Shown piece by piece: positions 1-10,690 of a stretch of 64,000 nucleotides of DNA. The notes beneath the pieces were generated by a model that had not been told where the DNA came from, did not search any database, and was given only the letters and a program-made list of their open reading frames with translations. The DNA is taken from positions 19,879,932 through 19,943,931 of the forward strand of contig NC_081412.1 of the NCBI RefSeq assembly GCF_030272615.1, given 5' to 3'. The translations under genes were made by a program, and so were the position numbers. Position 1 is the stretch's first letter, and every line of letters starts with the position of its first letter. Source of the DNA: Cryptomeria japonica (taxonomy: Eukaryota > Streptophyta > Pinopsida > Cupressales > Cupressaceae).

Positions 1-1533
1 GTTGGACATACCTCTGGTATTCGGTATCTCTTCTCACCAAGCTTGATTGTAACACTACGTGGCCTTGACTCACACCCCATGCCTCTGATACATGTATGGC
101 TGCCCCAGCAAGACATCGCATACATCCAACGGTGCTACATCACATATCACTTCATCCTTGAAAGGCTTGATTGAATATGGCAAACGACATTGTTGATTGA
201 TTTGAATATCTTGTCCCTCATTCACCCATCCCATAGAGTATGGTTGTGGGTGTCTTGTCACTTTCAAATTTAATCTTTTGACTGTCTCCCTAGAGATCAA
301 ATTCTTTTGACTCTCACTGTCAACAATAAAATGTAGAGGCTTTCCATCAACCCACATCTGTGAATGAAAAAGTCTCTCTTCATCTTCACGGGGAAATACT
401 TTAGCAGTTCCAACTCCGGCATATGGGTTTGCTTCTATGATGGAATCATTCTCCTCTTTCTTAGAATTATCTATTGGTGACGATTCAGGTTCAGCTTCCT
501 CCCCTCGTATTTCTGTCATCAAATTTTTAATACTTCGACAATCCTTTGTATTATGGGTTGGGGACCTATGCATCTCACACCACATGCCTATGTCTATCTT
601 TTTAGTAGACCACCATGTGTTCTTGGGTGAATTTGAATGAGGTTCCTTGGTCACCTGTTTCCCTGCAAATTTATTGCCACCTTCAGCCCTTGGCTTGTTG
701 TTTGCAAAGTAGTCCCTCTTCCCTCTTTGCTTGGATTTTTCTTCAATTTTTGTAGCATATTTATAGGCAGTTGCCAATGTCTCAATATTTAAAAAATCCA
801 TCTCTGTTTGAATATACCTGTGAAGTCCACTTCAATATTTCAAAATTCTATGCTTCTCTGAATCATTAATACCGAGTTTTGCTGAAAGTGAATGGAATGT
901 ATTGGTGTAATCTTGCACAGACCGATCCCTCCTTTGGCGAAGAATCTGCCATTCTATGTATTTTTGTTCATATACATCCTCCGGGAGGTAGGCTTCTTTG
1001 ATATATTCCACAAATTCTCCCCATGTGGGCTTCTTATCAAGAGATAGTATAAAACCATCTTCAGCAACTGATTCTTGTTCTTTATTTGCTACTTTGGTTT
1101 CCCATGCTAATTTCACATGGGTTTCAGCTTTGAGGAGAGCAAATGTTATCTTTTCAGCATCTGAGAAATTATTTACAGAAAAGTACCTATCCAACTTTGA
1201 TAACCAGTTATCAACAGCTTCAGCATCGACCTTTCCTTCAAAATTTGGGATGTCGAAATTGACCTGCACTTTGAAAGGGGTATTTCCACGAAATGGTGTT
1301 TCAGATTCAGAGGGTTTTTGCTTCTGTAGGAGGTATGAAAATTGACTCATCATCTCCTCTCGTTGCTTATTTAAAGCTTCCTCGACCAACTTCTTAACAT
1401 CATTGTCTGACATCTTCGATTGTGTGCGTCTCAAAGGTGGGTATTTTGACAAATCTTGTGTATCCAATCCTAATCTTTGGTAGGAAGACCTTGTGTAAAT
1501 TGGCATAAAGGAGCGTTCCCGCTCTGATACCAC
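1..1533 (-). pseudogene. Ty3/gypsy gag-protease fragment, cut by window start
   Basis: This is the 5' half of a gypsy polyprotein read on the minus strand. From about 1506 downwards it gives a Retrotrans_gag-type domain with the core FEGKVDAEAVDNWLSKLDRY. It continues in the same frame through one TGA (832-834) into a Cys/His-containing linker (WCEMHRSPTHNTKDC) and an aspartic protease ending in LLGQPYMYQRH near 75. The protease motif reads VDSES where the family has D-S/T-G, so the catalytic loop is altered. The TGA fits a CGA-to-TGA change. After about 75 the frame shifts and the protein runs out of the window. The long open frame begins inside the PBS, so the second ATG (1504-1506) is the likelier gag start. 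The polymerase part lies outside the window. Confidence 0.85.
1521..1532 (-). promoter_or_regulatory. Primer-binding site of the gypsy element (initiator-Met tRNA)
   Basis: The minus strand reads TGGTATCAGAGC, the 12 bases complementary to the 3' end of plant initiator tRNA-Met. It lies one base inside the LTR end (CAGATCA in minus orientation) and immediately upstream of gag, which is the expected place. Confidence 0.85.
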
Positions 1534-2217
1534 TGATCTGATTTATGAAAACCAGATTACAATACCTAGTGTGATACTTGCGGTATTGTAGATTTCAACA
1601 CAAAAAAAAAAAATTGACAACAAGAAGATTGCAAACCAAAAATTGTCTCCATTCTATTCAAAATTGGAGTTTATACAAGTCGAATGTATCCCAAGGGTCA
1701 CACAAATCCCTTGGAATTTGAAATGAAGAGTCATCATAATGTTTATTACAATTAAACTATTAAAACTATCAAAATTATCAAAAAAACTAAATATAAAATT
1801 TCAGTCCACTTTGAGAAGGCATAACTTTCTCATCCTAGCTCCGAATTACAAACCGTTTGATGCGTTGGAAAGGTATTCAAATAATCTAGAACCAAATTTC
1901 GGAAACATCAATGATGTCTCGTCATGTTTCCGGGCACCATATTTCTCCAAAAATGCACCGAAGACCCTCAAAATTGCAATTTACTAAAACATATAAAATT
2001 TTGGAAAAATTAGATTTCAATATTTTCCCAATTTAATCCTGATCACCTATACCCTTCACCTACATTTATCGTTACCTCCCCTACTTTCCATTTTTTCCTA
2101 TCATATCCTAAACTTCATTCACTATCCCCATATACCTCATCCTAACCTTCTTACCCATCTACCCTACCTTCACCTATACCCTCACCTACCTAACCCTCTT
2201 CCCCTCCTAGTATACTA
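1534..2217 (-). repeat. Part of the LTR of the minus-strand gypsy element
   Basis: The LTR end adjoins the PBS at 1534. In minus orientation the stretch contains a TATA-like CTTGTATAAAC (about 1671-1681) followed by a T-rich run. From about 2040 it turns into a C/T-rich tract on the plus strand, interrupted at 2217/2218 by Copia-1. The other LTR end was not found, so how much of this tract belongs to the LTR is uncertain. Confidence 0.55.
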
Positions 2218-3581
2218 TGTTGGCATTGCAAGAAGATTGCATTGATGAAGTATAGTATTGTCATTGATGTCAATAGCAACCGGTAATGGAATTGTATTAC
2301 AACCGGTAGTGATGCAATAGCACAACTAGTAGTAAAGCAGTGAAGGAAACCGGTATTGGTATTTGAAGCAGAGTGATCAACCGGTAACCCTAACCCGTTG
2401 ATATGCAGAACCCTAACTGATGGAGCTTGGAGAATCGGTAGTGATGATCTAATGATCGAACAATGATAGGAGATGGAGATGCCACATATGCATGTTGCAC
2501 GTGATGAGTTTCAAAGTGGTTAGCACATAGAGATAATTGTTCTATCTTGGGAATGAACATATGCATAGCATGAAGTGAAACCACGTGATGAGTTATAGGA
2601 TTCGATGAGCGGTGATCCAAGAGCAGTTCAAGTTGTCTAGAACAATGTGCAGTTGATTGCTATGTAATCTAATGGTCATGTTTGGACCGATATGTTTGTA
2701 ATCTCTATGAGATCTTAGGTTTTGTGCTGTGTTACCGACCTATTGTATTTGTATTTAAGGTCGATGAAGTTGTTTGTAAAGTGTGTTGGCAAATTTGTTT
2801 AGTGTGAGTTGTTGTTGCCGAACCAAAAGGAGTATCTGCAGAATGTTGTGAAGGCAAATAGGAGCATAAAAGGATCTGATTAAGCAGAGCAGTGCTATTA
2901 CTAGATCAACAAAGACCATGTTGTTCTCTAACCATTACAACAATTAAATCCCCTAACCGGGTAAGCTTTAACGGGCTTCTTGTTCAAATCCTCCACTGAG
3001 GTTACCTTTTATAGGGTATTGCCTTTAACAGAATATTGTAGTCAATCCCTTAACCAGGTGTTCCTTAACCAGATTTGTTCCTAACAGGACATTTTTGTAA
3101 AGCTTCTAACAAGGCTTGGCTCCTAATAGGTCGAACTTCAGAAGAGATCAAAATACTTGTGGGTATTCATCCCCACCATGGTTTTTCCCATTTGGGTTGC
3201 CACGTGAAAAATCATTGTGTCAAGTGGAGAATGATTTTGTGTGTTTTTGATATGATTAATATGTATAACTGGTAAAACCACTAAGACATGTTTAGATGAC
3301 TGAAAGTGATCTGAAATAAGCTATTACTAATGCTAGTAAAGTGTTTTGATGTTTTGGTTTAAAGGTATTTGAATTTCATGTATCATTGATATTTTAGTCA
3401 ACCGGCAAGCTTGACAGTGCAGTTGCAGTTTTAGTTACAGTGACTAAACCACTTAAGTCAGCAAGTTGTTTCTGAGTCTGATTTCAGTTTAGTGAAAGTT
3501 TAGTTTGTTTTCTATCTATTGATTCACCCGCTCCCCCCTCTCAATAGTTGACCGGATCATTATTGTTTCATCATATTATCA
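2218..3581 (+). repeat. Copia-1 5' LTR
   Basis: 1364 bp, TG...CA, matching 7974-10244 once the inserted solo LTR is removed. A TATA-like TATTTAA lies at 2752-2758. Relative to the 3' LTR it lacks about 37 bp near 2990. The missing piece is bordered by TCAAATCC, suggesting a slippage or short-repeat deletion. Confidence 0.9.
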
Positions 3582-3583
3582 AT

Positions 3584-3595
3584 TGATATCAGAGC
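3584..3595 (+). promoter_or_regulatory. Copia-1 primer-binding site
   Basis: TGATATCAGAGC differs at one base from TGGTATCAGAGC, the initiator-Met complement. It sits two bases after the LTR end. The difference is a G-to-A transition. Confidence 0.8.
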
Positions 3596-3649
3596 TATCC
3601 AGGTCCTCGTGTTTAAGCCTAATAGCTTGAGGAAAAGATCTAGGAGAAC

Positions 3650-4687
3650 ATGATGAAGAAAGAAGGTTCAAAGTTCAATAGGGAAAACTATAGAATCTGG
3701 AGTGATAGGATGAAAATCTATATCAAGAGTCTAGGAAGCCAGTACTGGGAACATGTTGTTAATAAATATAACTTGCCTAGTGGGATTTTGTCAGATGATC
3801 AAAAGGAGCAACAGGAGAATAATAAAGCATTGGAGGCCATCATCAGTTCCTTATCCGATTCAGAGCATGTTGATGTTCATGGATTGGAGACTGCATATGA
3901 AGTGTGGAATAAACTGGAGGAGATCTATAGCATTGATGAGCATGTTAAGATTGCCAGGGAAGAGAGCTTGAGAAGTAAATTTGATGATGAGCGGATGACT
4001 GAAGGTGAAAATATTCAACAATATGGTCAGAGGATCAAAGAGATAGTCGGTGAAATCAAGAGTGTTGGAGGTATAGTGGAGGATACCACTGTGGTTAGCA
4101 AGGTGTTGAGAAACCTTCTACTGGTCTACGCTATCCGAGTTGCAGCCATACAGGAACTCAAGTCTATTGATAAATCAAAGGTAACTCTTGACACTATCAT
4201 TGGTAAACTGACTGCTTTTGAATTAAATGGTTATGATGGAAGTATTCAGAAATCAGAATCTGCATTTAGAGCCTCAGTTTCAACCCCACCGGTAAGGAAA
4301 AGCAGAGAAATGGGCTACAGTCATGAATCTAGATCCAACAAAGAGGTAGATGATGAAGACAGTTCGATTGAGCTTGAAGCATTGTTGGCCAAGCGGTTAC
4401 CCAGAGGTACCGGTAAGTACAGAGGTAAATTACCGTTGAAGTGTTTTGCATGTAGCCGGATTGGACATGTTGCTAACTGTCCAAATGGAGATAATGAGCA
4501 GAAATGTGAGAAGTTTAGAAAGTATAAAGGCAAAGGTAAAAGAAACTGTCTCATTGCAGTAGACGGAGGAATTACAGATGAAGAATCTGAGGAAGAAGCA
4601 AATGAGGACATTGTCTTTGTTTCTATTAAGGAAGAGATGTCAGATCAAAAGGCTTTAGTCTCTCACATGGATAGTTCTGATGACTAG
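3650..4687 (+). CDS. Copia-1 gag (nucleocapsid/capsid) open frame
   Basis: 345 codons. The N-terminal half is a UBN2-type copia gag (FNRENYRIWSDRMKIYIKSL, then YEVWNKLEEIY). A CCHC zinc knuckle begins near residue 264 (CFACSRIGHVANC), followed by a basic and then an acidic tail. Gag packages the element RNA in virus-like particles. The frame ends at TAG 4685-4687; the same frame continues at once as IIDSGCSHH, the protease. The TAG is therefore most likely a TGG(Trp)-to-TAG mutation inside a single gag-pol frame, not a natural gag terminus. Confidence 0.85.
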   Translation: MMKKEGSKFNRENYRIWSDRMKIYIKSLGSQYWEHVVNKYNLPSGILSDDQKEQQENNKALEAIISSLSDSEHVDVHGLETAYEVWNKLEEIYSIDEHVKIAREESLRSKFDDERMTEGENIQQYGQRIKEIVGEIKSVGGIVEDTTVVSKVLRNLLLVYAIRVAAIQELKSIDKSKVTLDTIIGKLTAFELNGYDGSIQKSESAFRASVSTPPVRKSREMGYSHESRSNKEVDDEDSSIELEALLAKRLPRGTGKYRGKLPLKCFACSRIGHVANCPNGDNEQKCEKFRKYKGKGKRNCLIAVDGGITDEESEEEANEDIVFVSIKEEMSDQKALVSHMDSSDD

Positions 4688-5737
4688 ATTATAGACAGTG
4701 GTTGTTCACACCACACGACTGGTGACCAGAGTAAGTTTCTTACTTTGAAGGAATTTGATGGAGGTATTGTGAGATTTGGAAATGACTCACCTTGCATGGT
4801 GAAAGGAAAAGGAACCATCTCTCTTAATGGTAAAAGCAGTGCAAATGATGTCTACTGGGTTGAAGGATTGAAACACAATCTTTTGAGTGTTGCTCAGCTC
4901 AATGATAGAGGTTATCCACTGGAATTCAAGAATGGAAAGTGCAAGATCTATGAAAGTAAAGGTGAACTGATCGCAACCGGCAAACAAACAAAAGGCAACT
5001 TGTTTCACCTAAATTCTAAAGTCAATAGTTGCTTAATTGCAAAAGTAGATGATTGTTGGCTTTGGCATTGGAGATTTTGTCATATAAACTTTGATAACAA
5101 TTGTAAAAGTCAGTAAGTCCAAATCGGTAAGAGGTTTGCCACAGTTGGACAACCGGTTAATGCTTTGTGCAAGGAATGTAAGTTAGGAAAGATGACATCC
5201 TCAACTTTCAAGGGCAAATCTTTTTCAGCCGAACATTTGCTAGATTTAGTTCATACCGACCTTTGTGGACCAATGAGGACAAGAAATATTCAAGGTGATC
5301 GGTATTCCATGATCTTTACTGATGATTGCTCAAGAATGATGTGGGTCACATTCTTGAAGGACAAAACATAAGCCTTTAGCAAGTTCAAGGCATTCAGAGC
5401 CTTAGCTGAAAATGAAAGTGGAAAGAAGATAAAGTGCTTAAGAACTGATCAAGGTGGTGAATTTACTTTAGAGGAATTCACTAGATATTGTGAAGATAAT
5501 GGAATTAGGAGGCAACTTTCAGCACCTAGGACGCCACAGCAGAATGGTATTGCTGAGAGGAACAATCGGTCAGTAGTTGAAGCTGTAAGGACATGCTAAT
5601 TCAAGGAGGTGTAGCTAAGACATTCTAGAGAGAAGCTGGCAGCACAGCTGTTTACACAATGAACCGGATATTGGTTAAAAGAGGTAAGGATAAAACTCCT
5701 TATGAATACTAGTATGGTAGATCACCGGACAAAGAAG
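4688..5737 (+). pseudogene. Copia-1 protease and integrase, broken
   Basis: The protease motif IIDSGCSHH is at about 4688-4714 with the DSG triad intact. A GAG-pre-integrase region follows with the HHCC-type KECKLGKM. Integrase catalytic segments LVHTDLCGP, CLRTDQGGEF and PQQNGIAERNN can be read, so the D-D-E residues are present. Lesions seen: compensating frameshifts near 5096 and 5150, TAA at 5369, a frameshift near 5592, and two TAGs (about 5623 and 5711) at positions where the family has Trp. After YGRSPD near 5730 the integrase C-terminus is missing and the frame jumps to the spacer before reverse transcriptase, indicating an internal deletion. Confidence 0.85.
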
Positions 5738-7612
5738 ATAATTGAAAGTATTAATGTCCGAGTGGATGAGTTTCCTGAAGATTCGGGAGAAACCAGTAAG
5801 GAGAAGGAGGAAGACGAACCTTACATTCTAATTTTGGAACCAGAACCAGTAAAGCCAGAAGTTGGTGAACTGAATACTACAGCCCCAGTTCAACTAGAAC
5901 AGGTAGATTCTGCAGAAGATGAAGAAAGTGAAGAAGAAGAACCTAAAGACAATGATCATGTTATTCCAAGGGATGTTAGACTCAATCATAATCCTAATCA
6001 AATTATTGGAGATAAAGATGCAGGTGTTTTAACCAGAAGAAGGATTAGAGAGAATTCTTGTATGATCTCTACTATTGAGCCTAGAACAACAAAGGAAGCC
6101 TTTGGAGATGAACACTGGATCAAGGCTATGGAAGAAGAACTTGACCAAATTGAGAAGAACAATACATGGACATTGGTACCCAGACTGGAGAACAAGAATG
6201 TAATAGGTACAAAATGGGTATTCAGCAATAAACTGAATGAAGATGGAGTAGTGGTAAAAAATAAAGCCAGACTGGTATGCAAAGGTTATGCACAAGAAGA
6301 AGGTGAAGACTATGGTGAGACATTTGCACCAGTTGCAAGATTGGAAGGTGTTAGGACTCTACTTGCATTTGCAGCATATAGAGGATTCAAGGTATATCAG
6401 ATGGATGTAAAGTCAGCATTCCTAAATGGAATATTGGAAGAGGAAGTCTCTATTGAACAGCCAGATGGTTATGCTTTAACTGAAGCAAAGGATATGGTGT
6501 GCAAATTACATAAGGCACTTTATGGTTTGAAGCAAGCACCTAGGACATGGTATGAAAGACTACATTCGCACTTAGTGAAGATTGGTTTTCATGGAACCAG
6601 TGAAGACAGTAACATATATCTCAAGACAAAAGGAGATAAGATACTGGTTAGTGAGGTATTTGTGGATAATATCATTTTTGGAGGTAATGATGACATGTGT
6701 GATGACTTTGCTAATGAGATGAAAAGTGAATTTGAGATGTCTTTGGTAGGTGAGATAAAATTCTTTATAGGTTTGCAAATTCAACAAATGAAGGAAGCAA
6801 TTTTTATCACACAGTCCAAATATGTGAAAGAAGTATTGAAGACTTTTGGAATGGGACACTATAAACCAGTTGGAACACCTATGGTTACGGGCTCTAGATT
6901 GTCTAAGAAGGATGATTCTGCACCAGTTCATGAAAAGGAGTATAGGTCTATGATAGGGAAACTACATTATGTTGTTCATAGCAGACCGGATATTGCTCAT
7001 GCAGTTGGATTAGTTGCCAGATTTAAGAAAAGTCCTAAGGAGACACACATGGTAGCAACTAAAAGAATATTCAGATATCTGAAAGGCACAATTGATTATG
7101 GATTATGGTATCCATATGCAAGAAACTTTGATTTGAATGTCTATACAGATGTAGACTGGGTAGGTAATGTTGATGACAGGAAGAGTACAATCGGAGGAGC
7201 ATTCTTTCTTGGAGGAAGACTTGTGTCTTGGAGCAGCAAGAAACAGAGTTGTATCTCCCAATCAACCGCAGAAGCTGAATATGTTGCAACATACATGAAC
7301 TGTACACAAGCAATCTGGATGAAACACATTTTGGAAGGTTTCAAGTTGAAGCTATCAGAACCGGTAAAGATTTCCTGTGATAACACCAGTGCAATAAACA
7401 TCTCAAAGAACCCGGTGTTGCATGCTAGAACCAAGCATATTGAGATGAAGTATCATTTTCTGAGAGAGAAAGTGCAGAGTAAAGATGTGTTACTGGAGCA
7501 TGTTTCTTCAAAACAACAGCTTGCAGATATCTTTACTAAACCTCTACCTAAGGCGACATTTGAATATCTTAGAGGTAAGCTAGGGGTTGTACCCCTACAT
7601 GAAGTTAATTGA
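5738..7612 (+). CDS. Copia-1 reverse transcriptase and RNase H open frame
   Basis: An open frame runs from about 5702 to 7612; the meaningful part begins at KIIESINVRVDEF (about 5738), so the upstream ATG is an artefact of a deletion. An acidic spacer is followed by RVT_2 reverse transcriptase (WIKAMEEELDQIEKNNTW, QMDVKSAFLNG, LYGLKQAPRTWYERL). The active-site box reads FVDNIIFGG instead of xVDD, so one catalytic Asp is replaced by Asn and polymerase activity should be lost. RNase H follows (DVDWVGNVDDRKSTIGG, QSTAEAEY, RTKHIEMKYHFLRE) and ends with LADIFTKPL before VPLHEVN. Despite the changed site the frame is otherwise open. Confidence 0.88.
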   Translation: MIESINVRVDEFPEDSGETSKEKEEDEPYILILEPEPVKPEVGELNTTAPVQLEQVDSAEDEESEEEEPKDNDHVIPRDVRLNHNPNQIIGDKDAGVLTRRRIRENSCMISTIEPRTTKEAFGDEHWIKAMEEELDQIEKNNTWTLVPRLENKNVIGTKWVFSNKLNEDGVVVKNKARLVCKGYAQEEGEDYGETFAPVARLEGVRTLLAFAAYRGFKVYQMDVKSAFLNGILEEEVSIEQPDGYALTEAKDMVCKLHKALYGLKQAPRTWYERLHSHLVKIGFHGTSEDSNIYLKTKGDKILVSEVFVDNIIFGGNDDMCDDFANEMKSEFEMSLVGEIKFFIGLQIQQMKEAIFITQSKYVKEVLKTFGMGHYKPVGTPMVTGSRLSKKDDSAPVHEKEYRSMIGKLHYVVHSRPDIAHAVGLVARFKKSPKETHMVATKRIFRYLKGTIDYGLWYPYARNFDLNVYTDVDWVGNVDDRKSTIGGAFFLGGRLVSWSSKKQSCISQSTAEAEYVATYMNCTQAIWMKHILEGFKLKLSEPVKISCDNTSAINISKNPVLHARTKHIEMKYHFLREKVQSKDVLLEHVSSKQQLADIFTKPLPKATFEYLRGKLGVVPLHEVN

Positions 7613-7973
7613 GCAGATGTTGAAGACATCAGTCCCAGAGCCTATTGGAAATCTTGAGGAAGGATTGGTGTAGCGTGGAGCTACTCCACAGGGGGAGCAG
7701 CTAGTTGCAGCATAGTGAAGTATGACACTATATGTTTTACTTTCACTTTGGCATTGTTGTCAAAGGAGGAGAAGAACTATATAAGGGAGAAGAACTGTAT
7801 ATGATTGATATGATTGATAGCCAGTTACCAGCTGAAGACATCAAGACAAGTTGAAGGAGAGTATATGAAAAATGTAAACCAGGATTACTATACTTGTGTA
7901 TGAGCATTACTCTCAATCATTACAATCAAGTGGTATTGATATTTGTATTGCCATCAATGTCAAAGGGGGAGAT
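7613..7973 (+). other. Copia-1 3' untranslated region with polypurine tract
   Basis: There is no coding signal. It ends with AAAGGGGGAGA (7962-7972) one base before the 3' LTR, the expected primer for plus-strand synthesis. Confidence 0.8.
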
Positions 7974-10244
7974 TGTTGGCATTGCATGAAGATTGCATTA
8001 ATGAAGTATAGTGGTGTCATTGATGTCAATAGCAACTGGTAATGGAGTTGTATTACAACCAGTAGTGATGCAATAGTGCAATCGGTAGTAAAGCAGTGAA
8101 GGAAACTGGTATTGGTATTTGAAGCAGAGTGATCAACCGGTAACCCTAACCCGTTGATATGCAGAACCCTAACCGATGGAGCTTGGAGAATCGGTAGTCA
8201 TGATCTATGATCGAACAGTGATCGGAGATGGAGATGCCACGTATGCATGTTGCACGTGATGAGTTTCAAAGTGGTTTGGCACGTAGAGATAACCGTTTTA
8301 TCTTGGGATTGAGCATATGCATAGCATGAAGTGAAACCGCATGATGAGTTACAGGATTCAATGAGTGGTGATCCAGGAGTGGTTCAAGTTGTCTAGAACA
8401 ACGTGCAATTGATTGCTATGTAATCTAATGGTCATGTTTGAACTGATATGTTTGTAATCTCTATGAGATCTTAGGTTTTGTGCTATGTTACCGACCTATT
8501 GTATTTGTATTTAAGGTCGATGAAGTTGTTTGTAAAGTGTGTTGTCAGATTTGTTTAGTGTGAGTTGTTGTTGTCGAACCAGAAGGAGTATCTGCAGAAT
8601 GTTGTGAAGACATAAGCAGAGCAGTGCTATTACCAGATCAGAAAAGACGTTGTTGTTCTCTAACCATTACAACAGTTAAATCCCCTAACCGGGTAATCTT
8701 TAACAGGCTTCTTGTTCAAATCCTCTAACCAAGTGATCCATTAGCTTGGATTTTCAAATCCACCACTAAGGTTGCCTTTTATAGGGTATTGCCTTTAACA
8801 GGGTATTGTAGTCAATCCCTTAACCGGGTGGTCCTTAACCGAATCTGTTCCTAACAGGACATTTTTGTAAAGCTTCTAACAAGGCTTGGCTCCTAACATG
8901 GCGAACTTCAAAACAGTTCAGAATACTTGTGGGTATTCATGCCCACCGTGGTTTTTCCCATTTGGGTTTCCACGTGAAAAATGTTGATTGTAATTAGGGA
9001 ATGGTGGATTCCAATTGCCTTGGGCAACATTGGAATCCGCCCAAAGGGCTAGCCCCTTTCTTCAACGTGTAGGGCTGGGCCCTATACCTCACAGCACTAC
9101 TTAAACCTCACGTCACACACTCAACGTGTTCCTAAATAGGGCCGACCCTTTTCAATTAAGGCAATTTGCTAAAAGGGAAAATAATAAATAAAAAGTTAAT
9201 TATTAAGTAAAGCCGACCTAACTAAGACTTCGCTTCACATATAAATAAATGTCAACCTCACATTATTATTTACTTACAAGATCTCTCCATGCGAAATATA
9301 CATCTGCTATATGCGACGGTTAAAGAAGCAATTACATTCATACTTCGGTATCCTACAACAAAGCATCTCTATGTTTATAAAATCACATTCAGAAGACAGC
9401 GAATTATCATTAGAAGTCAGCGAACCTTAGTAGATGCACAGCGAATTCCCTTGAAAGCACAGCAAACTCCCTTGAAGGACTGTGAACTAGTTTAAAGGGG
9501 CAGTGAACATCATCCAAGTGGCAGCAATCATCATCTCTGTGACAGCGAGCTAATCTTGAAGACAGCTACCTCAATCTGCCATCCTTCTTATGACAGCAAC
9601 ATCTGCATCTTCAAGTACTTGAGATAAGTGTTGTAATGATTATATGACTATAATCCATAATCAGATCTGAGGATCTTTTCTGGCTGGGTTTTTCCTCCTA
9701 GGAGGTTTTCCCAAGGTAACCGTGTCTTGTTCTCATTTTTGTTCATTTCTATGTTATCACTAAATCTAGAAATCTCTAAATCTTCTAGCTAATCAAACTA
9801 GTTAGAAACTAAATTTTGATTTCTAAGTTTTACATTAATCTGGAAGTATAAAATCAACAAAAAATCATTGTGTCAAGTGGTGAATGATTTTGTGTGTTTT
9901 TGATATGGTTAATATGTATAACTGGTAAAACCACTAAGACATGTTTAGATGACCGGAAGTGATCTGAAATAAGCTATTACTAATGCTAGTAAAGTGTTTT
10001 GATGTTTTGGTTAAAAGGTATTTGAGTTTCAGATCTGTTACACTGTATCATTGATATTTTAGACAACCAGCAAGCTTGACAGTGCAGTTGCAGTTTTAGT
10101 TACAGTGACTAAACCAGTTAAGTTAGCAAGTTGTTTCTGAGTCTGATTTCAGTTTGGTGAAAGTTTAGTTTGTTTTATCTACTGATTCACACCCCCCCCC
10201 CTCTCAATAGTTGATCGGATCATTATCGTTTCATCATATTATCA
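7974..10244 (+). repeat. Copia-1 3' LTR, split by a solo LTR
   Basis: Matches the 5' LTR in two blocks, 7974-8981 and 9865-10244, separated by an 878-bp insert plus its AAAAA duplication. The net length without the insert is about 1.39 kb. A run of nine or more Cs lies near 10192. Confidence 0.9.
8982..9859 (+). mobile_element. Solo LTR nested in Copia-1 3' LTR
   Basis: 878 bp, starting TGTTGATT and ending AATCAACA (8-bp perfect inverted ends). It is flanked by AAAAA at 8977-8981 and 9860-9864. The undisturbed 5' LTR reads GTGAAAAATCATTG here with a single AAAAA, which proves the insertion site. A TATA-like ATATAAATA lies near 9238. No PBS, polypurine tract or coding domain is present, so it is a solo LTR left by LTR-LTR recombination. 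Strand is given from the TATA position and is tentative. Confidence 0.9.
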
Positions 10245-10690
10245 TACTCATCCACTACCCTTCACCTACGTATACCTTATATTTTTTACCTACACCTTAC
10301 TTCCCTTAGCCTACCCTTTCTCTTACCTACCACTTTACCCCTACCCCTATCCTATCCTATCCTATCCTATCCTATCCTATCCTATCCTATCCCACCTTCC
10401 TTCCCCTAACCTAAACCCCATCCTATTATAACCTACACCCCTCTACCCTTTCATTACCCCCTTATACCTCCCATTGCATTATACTCCCCAACCTCCCTTA
10501 ACTCCATCCATTACCCCCTTATACCTACTAACTCCACGTATCTCCTACTTCCATCATTTATATCCTTTATGTCCCCCTTTCCTCCAACATCCCACTCCCC
10601 TTCTTTTCCCACGTAGTAGCTTCCCTTGCCACTTCCCCCACATTCCTCACATCATCTTTTGGCCCCCACACACTCAAAAAATGGAAAATT
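10245..10690 (+). repeat. Pyrimidine-rich tract with (CCTAT)n
   Basis: C/T-rich on this strand with very little G. It contains about nine CCTAT units (about 10346-10390). It continues the tract seen at 2040-2217, which Copia-1 interrupted. No coding signal. Confidence 0.8.

Larger units (their letters stand above)
2218..10244 (+). mobile_element. Copia-1: complete but inactivated Ty1/copia retrotransposon
   Basis: The element starts TGTTGGCATTGCA and ends ATATTATCA. It is flanked by TACTA (2213-2217) and TACTC (10245-10249), a 4-of-5 match to a 5-bp duplication. Order: 5' LTR, PBS, gag, protease, integrase, reverse transcriptase, RNase H, polypurine tract, 3' LTR, which is the copia order. 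It has an in-frame stop before protease, several lesions in integrase, an internal deletion near 5730 and a changed RT active site, so it is dead. It interrupts a pyrimidine-rich tract that resumes after 10249. Its 3' LTR carries a later insertion (8982-9859). Confidence 0.93.

Noticed and set aside
6572-7434. Minus-strand frames over the Copia-1 RT region
   Set aside because: Shadows of the plus-strand RT/RNase H frame.
7613-7973. Envelope-like gene between RNase H and 3' LTR of Copia-1
   Set aside because: Only ~360 bp with no open frame and no membrane segment.
9289-9495. Short plus-strand gene
   Set aside because: Lies in the leader of the 878-bp solo LTR with no domain.
10300-10500. 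Interstitial telomere repeats
   Set aside because: The units are CCTAT and irregular C/T runs, not CCCTAAA.
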